From positions 1 to 55,727 of the forward strand of contig WGDC01000051.1 of the NCBI GenBank assembly GCA_015493475.1: 55,727 nucleotides of DNA, in the 5' to 3' direction. Both the position numbers and the translations under genes were made by a program. The notes beneath the pieces were generated by a model. It searched no databases. It was not told where the DNA came from and was given only the letters and a program-made list of their open reading frames with translations. The DNA comes from Deltaproteobacteria bacterium. Its GTDB lineage: Bacteria; Desulfobacterota; Dissulfuribacteria; Dissulfuribacterales; QOAL01. Of this stretch, positions 17,053 through 26,047 are shown in pieces; the stretch's first letter is position 1, and the number at the start of each line of letters is the position of its first letter.

Positions 17053-17505
17053 ATGGATAGCGCTACTCCTGTGCTTCAAAAAAATCCGGGTCAGAATAGA
17101 CAAAAGGCGAACATGCTAAACAGCGCCCTTGCCTGCGGTCTGAATACACACCTGCTTGTGGAAATGTGGCACACCCCTTTTTCTTCCCTGGCTAACGCCA
17201 AGGTGATTGGAACCGTTCTTGAAAAGGCCGCCTCGACCTGTGACACTTTCAGTAACAACCGGGATGCGAAGATCAACACCTACCAGTTCGACCCTTACGG
17301 TGTATCAGCCACCGTATCGAACTCCACCATGCATATCCTGATACATACGTGGCCCGAAAAGGAATATGCTGCACTCGATATCTTTACCAGGAACCAGGAT
17401 CAGGCCCACAGGATCCTCGAGAGCCTCAAGGCCACCCTGAATCCGGGACATGTGGCAGTTATAGAACTGAACAGGGGTCAACTGCTTGACTTGGAGGATA
17501 CTTGA
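17053..17505 (+). CDS. SpeD-like protein lacking the pyruvoyl serine and catalytic cysteine
   Basis: 150 residues from ATG 17053, preceded by GGGAAGGAG; the open frame upstream to 16909 lacks such a site. The fold-defining core of S-adenosylmethionine decarboxylase is plain (FDPYGVSATVS, LIHTWPE, AALDIFT). SpeD is cleaved between Glu62 and Ser63 (T. maritima numbering) to form the pyruvoyl cofactor. In an ungapped alignment from GVS to WPE, those positions here are Thr92 and Met93. His68 is kept (His98), but catalytic Cys83 is Arg113. Without Ser the known cofactor cannot form. The protein is therefore a probable pseudoenzyme, partner or sensor, or has another function. It overlaps speE by 4 nt, which ties it to polyamine synthesis. 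Confidence 0.85.
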   Translation: MDSATPVLQKNPGQNRQKANMLNSALACGLNTHLLVEMWHTPFSSLANAKVIGTVLEKAASTCDTFSNNRDAKINTYQFDPYGVSATVSNSTMHILIHTWPEKEYAALDIFTRNQDQAHRILESLKATLNPGHVAVIELNRGQLLDLEDT

Positions 17506-18380
17506 CTCGCTATTGGTGGTCTGAGAGTATCGGACCAGGGTTTGTCCACGGTTACGAGGTGGGACCGCTGTTTGAACAGCGCACTCCATACCAGCGCCTG
17601 CTGATCTTTGATAACCCACAGTGGGGAAAGGGGTTAGTCCTGGACGGTATCGTACAAACAACCGTTGGGGATGAATTTATATACCACGAGATGATGACCC
17701 ACGTACCCATTCTCGGGAGAAAGACGCCGGTGGAATCTATCATGATAATCGGTGGCGGAGACGGCGGAGTCCTGCGTGAGGTCCTGAAATACGATTCAGT
17801 CAAGAAGGTGGTGCAGATAGAGCTCGACGAGGCTGTCATCGTTGCCTGCAGGAAGTACATACCCGAGATATGCGGCGACTGGAAGGACAGCAGGGTGGAG
17901 CTATTGATCGGTGACGGAGCGGAGTTTGTAAAGAAGGCCCGGGCCAGAGGCGAGAAATTCGACGTAATCATCCTGGATTCCACAGATCCCATAGGGCCCG
18001 CAATATCTCTTTTCGAAAGGCCCTTTCACGAAGACCTTGCCGCCTGCCTTTCCAAAACCGGCGTGGTCGTCCGTCAATCAGGGCTGCCCGCAACAATGCC
18101 AAGGGTTATGCCTTTTATCAGGAAGAGGTTTCAGGACGTATTCTCCAACGTGGAGGTCTATCTTGCGCCAATACCAACCTACGGTGGTGAAATCGCATTT
18201 GTAGCCGGCACCAAGGAGCAGGGGCTTTCCATAAAAAGGCCGAGACAACCATTTGAGGGGCGGTACTATAACCCCTCAGTCCACGAGGCGTCGTTCTGCC
18301 TGCCCTGCTGGTGGGAAAAACTAATGGACGAATACGTGGACGACGGCGAGGTCCCCATAGAAACACCATCATACTGGTAA
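17502..18380 (+). CDS. speE: Spermidine synthase family aminopropyltransferase
   Basis: A 292-residue protein starting at TTG 17502 with GGAGG six bases upstream; the start overlaps the stop of the SpeD-like gene. It has the N-terminal beta domain, YHEMMTHVP, the SAM-type nucleotide loop GGGDGG at 84-89, an acidic motif (ELDEAV) and the catalytic DSTDPIGP with Asp159. The PTYGGEIAF segment of the substrate pocket is also present. The family transfers aminopropyl from decarboxylated SAM to putrescine or a related amine. Active enzyme residues here contrast with the apparently inactive SpeD neighbour. The amine acceptor is not certain. Confidence 0.92.
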   Translation: MTRYWWSESIGPGFVHGYEVGPLFEQRTPYQRLLIFDNPQWGKGLVLDGIVQTTVGDEFIYHEMMTHVPILGRKTPVESIMIIGGGDGGVLREVLKYDSVKKVVQIELDEAVIVACRKYIPEICGDWKDSRVELLIGDGAEFVKKARARGEKFDVIILDSTDPIGPAISLFERPFHEDLAACLSKTGVVVRQSGLPATMPRVMPFIRKRFQDVFSNVEVYLAPIPTYGGEIAFVAGTKEQGLSIKRPRQPFEGRYYNPSVHEASFCLPCWWEKLMDEYVDDGEVPIETPSYW

Positions 18381-19226
18381 GTGAAAAATCAGCGGACAAT
18401 CGCATTCCTGACAGACTTTGGCCTCAGTGACCCTTTTGTAGGTATATGCAAGGGGGTCATTGCATCTATAAACCCGAAGGCCATCGTTATAGATCTCTGT
18501 CACATGGTCTCACCGCAAAACATCCTCGAAGCGGCCATATACATCAAGGTAAGTATGCCGAGTTTCCCTGCAGGAACGGTGTTTCTCACAGTCGTTGATC
18601 CCGGCGTGGGGACCAGCAGGGCCGCCCTTGTGTTGAAAAACGGGACGAACCTGCTCGTGGGTCCGGATAACGGCGTCTTTTCCATGTCAGTCCCCCATCA
18701 GGATCAAATAGAAACCTACAAGATAAACAGGCAAGAAATTGAGGCCATACTCCTTGGCAGGGGCATAAGGATAGGTAACAGCTCGACCTTTCACGGAAGG
18801 GACATATTTGCACCGGCAGCGGCGTTACTGTCCCTTGGCACAGCCCCGGAAGAATTCTGCTCTGTGTATAATGAAAAACCTGTCACCATTAACATCCCCA
18901 GGCCGAAGGTGTCTAAAAATGCCGTGGAAGGTTGCATCCTCTACTTTGACCACTTTGGCAACGGAGCAACCAGTATTGCCTATGAACACATGGCCCGGCT
19001 AAGCTGCCCCAAGGACAGGGTAACGGTCACCGTTTATGACCCTGACGGAAACAGGTTCGTACTTCCCTTAAAACACACTTTCTCAACGGTTGAGCCTGGG
19101 AGCCTGGTGGCCTATATAAACAGTTTCGGGTTTCTCGAAATCGCCTTAAACGGGAAAAACGCCGAGAAAGAGTTGGGGCTTAAAGGGGGCCTCAAGGTTC
19201 AAGCCAAGTGCATAAATACTCCGTGA
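18381..19226 (+). CDS. SAM hydroxide adenosyltransferase (DUF62 family)
   Basis: 281 residues from GTG 18381, immediately after the speE stop. It belongs to the DUF62 / fluorinase-like family that splits SAM into adenosine and methionine using water. The triad expected for the hydrolytic members is visible: Asp73 and Arg80 in DPGVGTSR and His138 in STFHGRD. The starting TDFGLSDPF and the GPDNGVF motif also fit. Direct abutment to speE suggests one transcript for SAM-related genes, perhaps controlling the SAM pool or removing excess. A halogenating role is unlikely given the Asp-Arg-His triad. Confidence 0.92.
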   Translation: MKNQRTIAFLTDFGLSDPFVGICKGVIASINPKAIVIDLCHMVSPQNILEAAIYIKVSMPSFPAGTVFLTVVDPGVGTSRAALVLKNGTNLLVGPDNGVFSMSVPHQDQIETYKINRQEIEAILLGRGIRIGNSSTFHGRDIFAPAAALLSLGTAPEEFCSVYNEKPVTINIPRPKVSKNAVEGCILYFDHFGNGATSIAYEHMARLSCPKDRVTVTVYDPDGNRFVLPLKHTFSTVEPGSLVAYINSFGFLEIALNGKNAEKELGLKGGLKVQAKCINTP

Positions 19227-19337
19227 CAATCGGCCGGAGTCGGGGCACCTTCCCTTTCTTATTCCAAATTCCTTGAAAAAAGGCGGGGTTCAGCCTAATC
19301 TTTTAAAAATGATGAAAAGCCGAGTTTTATCTTACCA

Positions 19338-20222
19338 ATGAAAGAAAAAAGCAAGCCCAAGGTTTTCGTCGAAAAGACCAGGATACTCCTGGACATGATT
19401 AAATTCGAGCATACCGTCTTCGCCTTGCCATTTGCCTACGCGGGGGCCTTCCTTGCAGCCCGCGGCGTTCCAGACTGGAAGACCAACCTCTGGATACTTG
19501 CAGCCATGGCAGGGGGGAGAACCGTGGCTATGGGGGTCAACAGGATAGTTGATTTCCACTTTGACGCAAGGAACCCAAGAACCAGGTCCAGGCCATTAGC
19601 AAGCGGAGTAGTGAAAAGGACAGATGCCTGGACCATGGTCATGGTGGCGGCCGCGGTGTACTTTCTTGCCTGCTGGAATCTTACACCTCTTGCATTCAGG
19701 CTTTCCCCGTTCATCCTCTTTTTGCTGGTCTTTTACTCGTATACAAAGAGGTTTACCCCCCTGTGCCATCTTTTTCTAGGGCTTGGAATAGGCATAACGC
19801 CCACTGCGGGATGGATTGCAGTGAAAAATTCCATAGGAATGGTGCCGTTGGTGCTCAGCCTCGGGGTGATGTTCTGGATAGCCGGCTTTGACATTCTTTA
19901 TGCATGCCAGGACATTCAGTTTGACAGGTCCCAGGGGCTCCACTCCATTCCTGCCTGGCTTGGCGTTGAAAAGGCATTCAGGGTCTCGAGCCTCTTTCAC
20001 GTGACCGCCTTCCTGTCTTTCATGGCCGCCGGCATTGCTGCAAGGCTTAACTGGATTTACTTTCTCGGCATGGCGTTGGTGTTTGTTCTTCTCATGCTTC
20101 AGAGACGTGTTATTACTCCCAGGGACCTGAGCCGCATGAACATAGCCTTTTTCCGGTTGAATGCGGCTATCTCCCTGATACTATTTTCATGCACTGCCAT
20201 ATCCATTCTTACTGCCGGATAA
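19338..20222 (+). CDS. UbiA-family prenyltransferase, MqnP-like
   Basis: A 294-residue membrane protein with eight or nine hydrophobic segments. It carries the two Asp-rich prenyl-diphosphate motifs, NRIVDFHFD (Asn68, Asp72, Asp76) and the DIQFD stretch in the second half. It prenylates an aromatic ring, giving a lipid quinone precursor. The NRxxDxxxDxxNPRT form resembles the futalosine-pathway menaquinone enzyme MqnP and 4-hydroxybenzoate prenyltransferases. Menaquinone would be the expected quinone in such a lineage; that is inference. It overlaps pyrK by one base (TAATG). The ribosome site at 19338 is weak. Confidence 0.85.
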   Translation: MKEKSKPKVFVEKTRILLDMIKFEHTVFALPFAYAGAFLAARGVPDWKTNLWILAAMAGGRTVAMGVNRIVDFHFDARNPRTRSRPLASGVVKRTDAWTMVMVAAAVYFLACWNLTPLAFRLSPFILFLLVFYSYTKRFTPLCHLFLGLGIGITPTAGWIAVKNSIGMVPLVLSLGVMFWIAGFDILYACQDIQFDRSQGLHSIPAWLGVEKAFRVSSLFHVTAFLSFMAAGIAARLNWIYFLGMALVFVLLMLQRRVITPRDLSRMNIAFFRLNAAISLILFSCTAISILTAG

Positions 20223-21022
20223 TGGAAAAGAAACGGATCAACAAGGATGCCAAGATAGTATGCAACGTAGAGATAAGGCCGGGAATCTTCCTTATGGAGG
20301 TACTTGCTCCGGAGATAGCCGCATCCTCCTTTCCGGGCCAGTTCTGCATGATAAGGGCGGGCAGCATCCAGGGATTCGACCCGCTTTTGAGACGGCCGCT
20401 GTCAGTGCACCAGGTAAATGAAAAAAAGGGCCATGTTAAGTTTCTTTACCGGGTAGTCGGCAGGGGCACAAAAGCGCTTGCCATGCAGGCTCAGGGAGAG
20501 CTTGTGGAAATACTCGGCCCCCTTGGCCGTGGCTTCGAGGTAGGCAAGGGTGAAATCCCTATCCTTGTGGGAGGCGGCCTCGGGGTTGCCCCCCTTCTCT
20601 TTCTTGCCGGACAGCTCAAAGGAAGAAGGGCGGTAGCCATTGTCGGGGCAGTTACCAAAAGCCAGCTCCTCAGGCTTGAGCCATTCAGGAAAACCGGCAT
20701 CGAGATACTCGTGTCCACTGAAGACGGAAGTTTCGGTAACAGGGGACTCGTAACAGAGGTCCTTGACAGGCTCCTTTCAAGGCTCGATAAAGAGGCTAGA
20801 AATGATGTCGCGGTCTTTTCCTGCGGCCCCTACCCAATGCTTCGCGCAACCCATCATCTTTGCCAAAGCCGGGATATAAGGTGCGAGGTCTCCATGGAAA
20901 CGGCAATGGCCTGTGGAAGCGGCCTGTGTCTCGGATGTGCGGTAAAGGCCAAAGACGGTGGTTATCTCCACGTATGCCGTGAAGGTCCATGCTTCAGGGC
21001 GGAAAAACTGTCCTGGGAATAG
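20222..21022 (+). CDS. pyrK: Dihydroorotate dehydrogenase electron transfer subunit
   Basis: A 266-residue ferredoxin-reductase-like protein starting at ATG 20222, overlapping the ubiA stop. An FAD-binding barrel (RRPLSV) comes first, then an NAD-binding domain (VGGGLGVAPL). Last is a C-terminal 2Fe-2S cluster site with Cys231, Cys236, Cys239 and Cys252. It passes electrons from PyrD to NAD. pyrD follows directly, so the pair forms the class 1B heterotetramer of pyrimidine synthesis. Confidence 0.95.
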   Translation: MEKKRINKDAKIVCNVEIRPGIFLMEVLAPEIAASSFPGQFCMIRAGSIQGFDPLLRRPLSVHQVNEKKGHVKFLYRVVGRGTKALAMQAQGELVEILGPLGRGFEVGKGEIPILVGGGLGVAPLLFLAGQLKGRRAVAIVGAVTKSQLLRLEPFRKTGIEILVSTEDGSFGNRGLVTEVLDRLLSRLDKEARNDVAVFSCGPYPMLRATHHLCQSRDIRCEVSMETAMACGSGLCLGCAVKAKDGGYLHVCREGPCFRAEKLSWE

Positions 21023-21034
21023 GAAGGGATAAAC

Positions 21035-21961
21035 ATGACCAAGGGCGGGAAAAAGGAACCGGATATTAGGCTCAGGCTTGGACAGCTATCCCTTGAGAAC
21101 CCTGTACTCCTGGCATCCGGCACCTGCGGATACGGCAACGAATTGTTCGATCTTGTTGATCTTCGCAATCTCGGGGCGATAGTTGTAAAGGGCATATCCG
21201 TTGAGCCGAGAACCGGCAACCCCCCGCCCCGAATCCATGAAACCCCTTGCGGGCTGTTAAACGCCATAGGCCTTGAGAACGTAGGCATTGAGCGTTTCAA
21301 GACAGAGCGGCTCCCATGGTTGCAGCGGCATAAGATCAAGACAATAGTCAACATCCTTGGGAATAGCGTGTCGGAATACGAAAAGATGGCCGCCTGCCTT
21401 GACGGACTGGAAGGCGTGCATGCATTAGAGGTAAACATATCGTGTCCCAATGTAAAGGAGGGCGGAGCGGCCTTTGGGATTGACCCCAAGACTGCGGCGG
21501 AGGTGACAACAGCGGTAAAACGGGCATGTAGCCTGCCGGTAATAGTAAAGTTATCCCCCAATGTTACCGATATATGTGAAATAGCAACGGCCGTGGAAGG
21601 TGCAGGAGCCGACGCGGTATCGTTGATTAATACCCTGATTGGCATGGCGATAGACATTCGCGGCAGACGCCCGGTGCTTGGTAACGTGTTTGGAGGTCTC
21701 TCTGGTCCTGCCATCAGGCCCGTTGCGGTCAGGATGGTATGGCAGGTTGCAAGGACCGTTTCCATACCTGTTATAGGCATTGGAGGCATTTCAACCTACA
21801 GGGACGCCGTCGAATTCCTGATGGCGGGAGCCAGCGCGATACAGGTGGGTACGGCCACCCTCGTGGATCCTGGCGCCCCTGAAAAAATTTTGCATGGACT
21901 CATTGACTTTATGGTCCGAAATAACTATTCATCCCTCGATGAATTAATAATCAGGGATTAA
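21035..21961 (+). CDS. pyrD: Dihydroorotate dehydrogenase, class 1B catalytic subunit
   Basis: A 308-residue TIM-barrel flavoprotein that oxidises dihydroorotate to orotate. ATG 21035 follows AGGAAGG. The catalytic base is Cys137 in NISCPNV, the hallmark of class 1 enzymes. GTCGYG near the start and GIGGIST plus AIQVGTA near the end bind FMN. Only 12 nt separate it from pyrK, its partner subunit. Quinone synthesis (UbiA) upstream may share the transcript. Confidence 0.96.
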   Translation: MTKGGKKEPDIRLRLGQLSLENPVLLASGTCGYGNELFDLVDLRNLGAIVVKGISVEPRTGNPPPRIHETPCGLLNAIGLENVGIERFKTERLPWLQRHKIKTIVNILGNSVSEYEKMAACLDGLEGVHALEVNISCPNVKEGGAAFGIDPKTAAEVTTAVKRACSLPVIVKLSPNVTDICEIATAVEGAGADAVSLINTLIGMAIDIRGRRPVLGNVFGGLSGPAIRPVAVRMVWQVARTVSIPVIGIGGISTYRDAVEFLMAGASAIQVGTATLVDPGAPEKILHGLIDFMVRNNYSSLDELIIRD

Positions 21962-21991
21962 TCAGACCATAGTTGACATTATAGATAGACC

Positions 21992-22020
21992 TTGACAAAA
22001 GACCATCAAGCAGTTAGATA
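21992..22020 (+). promoter_or_regulatory. Candidate sigma70 promoter for the EF-G gene
   Basis: TTGACA (21992-21997), a 17-nt spacer and TAGATA (22015-22020) lie in the 199-nt gap between pyrD and the EF-G gene. The leader would be about 130 nt. Confidence 0.5.
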
Positions 22021-22160
22021 GGCAAGCCTCTAAAGACTTCCGGCTATAGATTTCTTTAATCCGCATCAAATTTCACAGGTAAACATTGCTTTAGAGGATA
22101 GTGACCGGCCCATTTTCAAAGGCCACAGAAACAATTTCGTCTTATTCAGAGGTAAAGAAA

Positions 22161-24242
22161 ATGAAGAGAGATCCGCAGAAAGTCAGAAACATTGGTATCA
22201 GCGCGCATATTGACGCTGGGAAAACCACCCTTACGGAGAGAATCCTTTACTATACCGACAGGATTCACGCCATTCACGACGTTAAGGGCAAGGACGGGGT
22301 AGGCGCAACCATGGATTTCATGGAGCTTGAAAGGGAGCGCGGCATCACCATAACCTCGGCTGCGACTTACTGCGAATGGAACGATCACGAAATCAATATA
22401 ATTGATACGCCGGGCCACGTAGACTTCACCATCGAGGTGGAAAGGGCGCTAAGGGTACTTGATGGCGGCGTCCTGGTCCTTTGTTCTGTGGGGGGCGTAC
22501 AATCCCAGTCCATAACCGTTGACCGCCAGATGGCGAGGTACAAGGTTCCCTGCATCGCATTTGTTAACAAGTGCGACAGGAGCGGTGCCAACCCCTTGAA
22601 GGTGGTTGAGCAGCTCAAGGAAAAGCTCCACCACAACGCGGTCGCGCTGCAGATCCCCATTGGCTTGGAAAACGACTTCAGGGGCGTCGTTGACATTGTA
22701 AAGATGAAGGCCATTTACTTTGAGGGCCGCCAGGGCGAAGAGATAAAAATAGAGAAAATACCTGATGAGCTCGCAGAAGAGGCAGAGAAGAGGAGGGAGG
22801 AACTTGTAGACGCCGCTTCCATGTTTTCCGAGGAACTCATGGAGGCCGCCCTCGAAGGCGATATCCCAGAACAGCTTCTTATTGATGCCATAAGGATCGG
22901 CACCCTCAACAGGGAACTTACCCCGGTATTAATGGGTTCCGCATACAAAAACAAGGGGGTCCAGCCCCTGCTCGATGCGGTTACCCGCTATCTCCCCCAT
23001 CCCTGTGAAGTAAAGAACATAGCACTTGACCTGGAAAATGACGAGAACGAAGTTATTCTCGATCCGGATATAAACAAGCCCCTTGTCTCCCTGGCATTCA
23101 AGCTCGAAGAAGGGAGATATGGCCAGCTCACTTACATAAGGGTCTACCAGGGAACACTAAGGAAAGGGGATTTCATAGTAAATTCCCGCACCGGGAAAAA
23201 GGTAAAGGTAGGCAGGGTGGTGAGAATGCACGCGAACCAGATGGAGGATATCGAGGAAATACCGGCGGGTTACATCGGCGCCCTGTTCGGGATCGACTGC
23301 GCTTCCGGGGACACGTTTACGTCTCCGGGAATCAGGTACTCCATGACATCGATGCACGTGCCCGATCCGGTCATATCCCTGGCCATTGTCCCCGAGGACA
23401 ACAAGAGCCAGCAGAACATGTCAAAAGCACTTTCTAGGTTCTCCAAGGAAGACCCAACCTTCCGGGTGAGGACAGACCACGAGACCGGCGATACCATAAT
23501 TTCGGGAATGGGCGAACTTCACCTCGAGGTGTACATAGAGAGGATGAAAAGGGAATATGACGCTATGGTGCACACCGGAGCGCCCCAAGTCGCATACAGG
23601 GAAACCATTACCGAGCATGCGGACTTTAACTACACCCACAAGAAACAGACAGGGGGCGCTGGCCAGTATGGGCGCGTTGCTGGCTACATGGAACCCTTTG
23701 AAGGGGAATTCGAGTTCGTGAACAAGATCGTTGGAGGCGCAATACCAACAGAGTTCATCTCATCAGTGGAAAAGGGTTTCAGAGGCGCCCTCGACAAGGG
23801 TCAGCTCCTTGGATTCCCGGTCACAGGCATCAGGGTGGTTATCAACGACGGGCAAGCCCATTCCGTGGATTCCTCGGATACCGCATTCCAGGCAGCAGCG
23901 AGAGGCGCGTTCAAAGAGGGATTTAAAAAGGCGAAGCCCGCCATACTCGAACCCATCATGAAGGTGGCGGTAGAGACCCCCTCTGAGTTCCAGGGCGCGG
24001 TCATGGGCACGCTCAACCAGAGAAGGGGAATGATCCTTGGCGCACAGGATGAGGGTGATACATGTGTCATAGAGGCGGAGGTTCCACTGTCCGAGATGTT
24101 CGGCTATTCCACTGACCTTCGCTCAATTACGCAGGGCAAGGCCCAGTTCACCATGGAGTTCTCATGTTACCGCCAGGTACCAAAGACCATCTCGGAAGAA
24201 CTGATAAAAAAGGCCCAGGAAAAGAACAGGAAGGCCGCGTGA
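22161..24242 (+). CDS. fusA: Elongation factor G
   Basis: 693 residues from ATG 22161, preceded by AGAGGT; the GTG at 22101 is in frame but lacks a ribosome site. It is a translational GTPase with G1 [10 protein letters not shown]2/G3 [10 protein letters not shown] and DTPGHVDFT, and G4 NKCDRSGA. Domains II-V follow to the C-terminus, including [14 protein letters not shown] of domain IV. It translocates tRNA and mRNA on the ribosome. It is outside the str operon and carries [14 protein letters not shown], which recalls the spdEFG branch of spirochaetes and deltaproteobacteria. A second EF-G gene may therefore lie elsewhere. The gene stands upstream of the P-loop ATPase. Confidence 0.95.
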   Translation: MKRDPQKVRNIGISAHIDAGKTTLTERILYYTDRIHAIHDVKGKDGVGATMDFMELERERGITITSAATYCEWNDHEINIIDTPGHVDFTIEVERALRVLDGGVLVLCSVGGVQSQSITVDRQMARYKVPCIAFVNKCDRSGANPLKVVEQLKEKLHHNAVALQIPIGLENDFRGVVDIVKMKAIYFEGRQGEEIKIEKIPDELAEEAEKRREELVDAASMFSEELMEAALEGDIPEQLLIDAIRIGTLNRELTPVLMGSAYKNKGVQPLLDAVTRYLPHPCEVKNIALDLENDENEVILDPDINKPLVSLAFKLEEGRYGQLTYIRVYQGTLRKGDFIVNSRTGKKVKVGRVVRMHANQMEDIEEIPAGYIGALFGIDCASGDTFTSPGIRYSMTSMHVPDPVISLAIVPEDNKSQQNMSKALSRFSKEDPTFRVRTDHETGDTIISGMGELHLEVYIERMKREYDAMVHTGAPQVAYRETITEHADFNYTHKKQTGGAGQYGRVAGYMEPFEGEFEFVNKIVGGAIPTEFISSVEKGFRGALDKGQLLGFPVTGIRVVINDGQAHSVDSSDTAFQAAARGAFKEGFKKAKPAILEPIMKVAVETPSEFQGAVMGTLNQRRGMILGAQDEGDTCVIEAEVPLSEMFGYSTDLRSITQGKAQFTMEFSCYRQVPKTISEELIKKAQEKNRKAA

Positions 24243-24335
24243 TGAATGGATACAAGACAAAAAAAAAGACGAGACGGTACATCCGGCGTAGTAACTAAGA
24301 ATAATATTGTATACTTGAGAGAAAGGTCCATTGCC

Positions 24336-25031
24336 ATGTTGAAAAAAGATCTCATTTTAAGAAACCCCTTGAGGATACTCGGCAGCGGAGACAGAGAACC
24401 CATCAAGGAAGGCGAATTCGGGGGCGTTTTGGCCAAGGCTGGTGTGGGCAAAACGGCCTTTCTCGTCCAGCTCGCACTTAGCAACCTGTTAAGGGAGAGG
24501 AACGTACTCCACGTCAGCCTTACCCAGCCTGTAAGGAAGGTATGTCTCTGGTATGAAGAGGTATTTCATAACATATCCCAGGAATACGAGCTGAAAAACG
24601 CCTCGGAACTCTGGGATACCATACTGCCTCACCGTTTCATAATGACTTTCAATGTGGAAGACTTTTCCGTTGCGAAACTCGAAGAAAGATTGAACGACCT
24701 TACAGAGCAGGGAATATTCTTTCCGCAGCTTGTGATTATAGACGGGCTTCCCATAGGAGACGAGAGCAGAGAGCCCCTTGCAGAGCTGAAAATACTCGCG
24801 AGAGAGATGAGATTCCCTATCTGGTTCGCAATAACCGTGAGGCCTGAGGATGCCTTAGAACCGGCGCACATCCCGGCATCGCTTGAACCACTGTCTGATC
24901 TTTTCGAGGCCCTTATAGGGTTAAAGGCAGTCAAGGGAAAGATCAACGTCATGGTCATGAAGGGACAAGGAAGTGAGATAAACAATGTATTTCTTGACCC
25001 AGCAACCCTCCTGATAAAGAACCGTGAATGA
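24336..25031 (+). CDS. P-loop ATPase of unknown role (RecA/KaiC-like)
   Basis: A 231-residue protein if ATG 24336 (GAAAGG upstream) is the start; ATG 24246 in the same frame is possible but has no ribosome site. The Walker A motif AKAGVGKT is at 33-40 and a Walker B-like LVIIDG follows at mid-length. No transmembrane segment is seen. The layout (short N-terminus, Walker A, LLRERNVLHVSLTQPV, Walker B, then a basic/acidic helix) resembles the single RecA-like domains of KaiC/RAD55-type proteins without a second copy. Its stop overlaps the next gene's start by 8 nt. Function unknown. Confidence 0.7.
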   Translation: MLKKDLILRNPLRILGSGDREPIKEGEFGGVLAKAGVGKTAFLVQLALSNLLRERNVLHVSLTQPVRKVCLWYEEVFHNISQEYELKNASELWDTILPHRFIMTFNVEDFSVAKLEERLNDLTEQGIFFPQLVIIDGLPIGDESREPLAELKILAREMRFPIWFAITVRPEDALEPAHIPASLEPLSDLFEALIGLKAVKGKINVMVMKGQGSEINNVFLDPATLLIKNRE

Positions 25032-26010
25032 CGAGACAAAAAGCCCGCTTCTCAGCGTCTTGGATCTCACCGTTACCATCGAAGACGTAAAACGCCCCTT
25101 GCTACCGGTAAGGGGCGTTTCTTTTTCGGTAGAAAAGGCCCAGCGGGTCTGCTTAGTCGGTGAATCCGGCTGCGGCAAAACCATGACCGCCTACAGCATC
25201 ATGAGACTCCTCCATAGGGAACGCTTCACCACATCCGGCAGGATCCTCTTTGATGGCAGAGATCTGCTTACATTGTCTGACGAGTCCATGAGGCAGTTAA
25301 GGGGCAAGGATATAGCCATGGTATTCCAGGAACCCATGACCGCTCTCAATCCGGTGCTGTCCATCGGTTTTCAGATAAGGGAGGCTATCAAGATCCATAA
25401 CGTGGATATCGAAGGAAACACCCGTTCCCTCGTGCTATCCACCATGAGCAAGGTGGGGATACCTGATCCGGAGCTGGTCTACGACCAGTATCCCCATGAA
25501 CTTTCAGGAGGACTCCGCCAAAGGGTCATGATGGCCATGGCACTTTCGTGCAATCCAAGACTCCTTATTGCAGACGAACCTACAACTGCCTTGGACGTAT
25601 CAATACAGGCTCAGATACTTGACCTTATCTGTCGACTCAGCTCTACCATGGACCTGGCTCTCCTGCTCATCTCGCACAACCTCGGGGTCGTTGCCAGAAT
25701 CGCCCAAAGAGTCATGGTCATGTATGCTGGGAATATTGTGGAGGACGGTCCTGTTAAAAGACTCTTCGACCATCCCCTGCACCCCTATACTCGGGGCCTT
25801 CTCGCCTCTGTCCCTTACGGCGAGAATGTAACCGGAAGGAGGCTTTCATCCATTCCGGGCAGCGTTCCATCACTCGATGAAATTCCAGCCGGATGCGCTT
25901 TCAGAAACAGGTGTGCCATGGCTGAACCCATTTGCTCGGAACAGACTCCCCCTTTGGAACAGGTTGAAGAAGACCACATGGCTGCGTGTCACCTTGTTGC
26001 GTCAGGGTAA
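25024..26010 (+). CDS. DppD/OppD-type peptide/nickel ABC transporter ATP-binding protein
   Basis: A 328-residue ABC ATPase, starting at GTG 25024 inside the end of the P-loop ATPase gene. Walker A is GESGCGKT, the signature is LSGGLRQRV, Walker B is LLIADEPT, and the H-loop is ISHN. The C-terminal oligopeptide extension includes CAFRNRCAMAEPIC, a CxnC region seen in OppD/DppD proteins that can bind an Fe-S cluster. It powers import of peptides or nickel, but no permease, binding protein or second ATPase is nearby. It is an orphan in this window, so the partner genes must be elsewhere or absent. Confidence 0.9.
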   Translation: MNDETKSPLLSVLDLTVTIEDVKRPLLPVRGVSFSVEKAQRVCLVGESGCGKTMTAYSIMRLLHRERFTTSGRILFDGRDLLTLSDESMRQLRGKDIAMVFQEPMTALNPVLSIGFQIREAIKIHNVDIEGNTRSLVLSTMSKVGIPDPELVYDQYPHELSGGLRQRVMMAMALSCNPRLLIADEPTTALDVSIQAQILDLICRLSSTMDLALLLISHNLGVVARIAQRVMVMYAGNIVEDGPVKRLFDHPLHPYTRGLLASVPYGENVTGRRLSSIPGSVPSLDEIPAGCAFRNRCAMAEPICSEQTPPLEQVEEDHMAACHLVASG

Positions 26011-26047
26011 CATTAAAGAACTGCCATAAGACGGTAACCCCTCCGCC

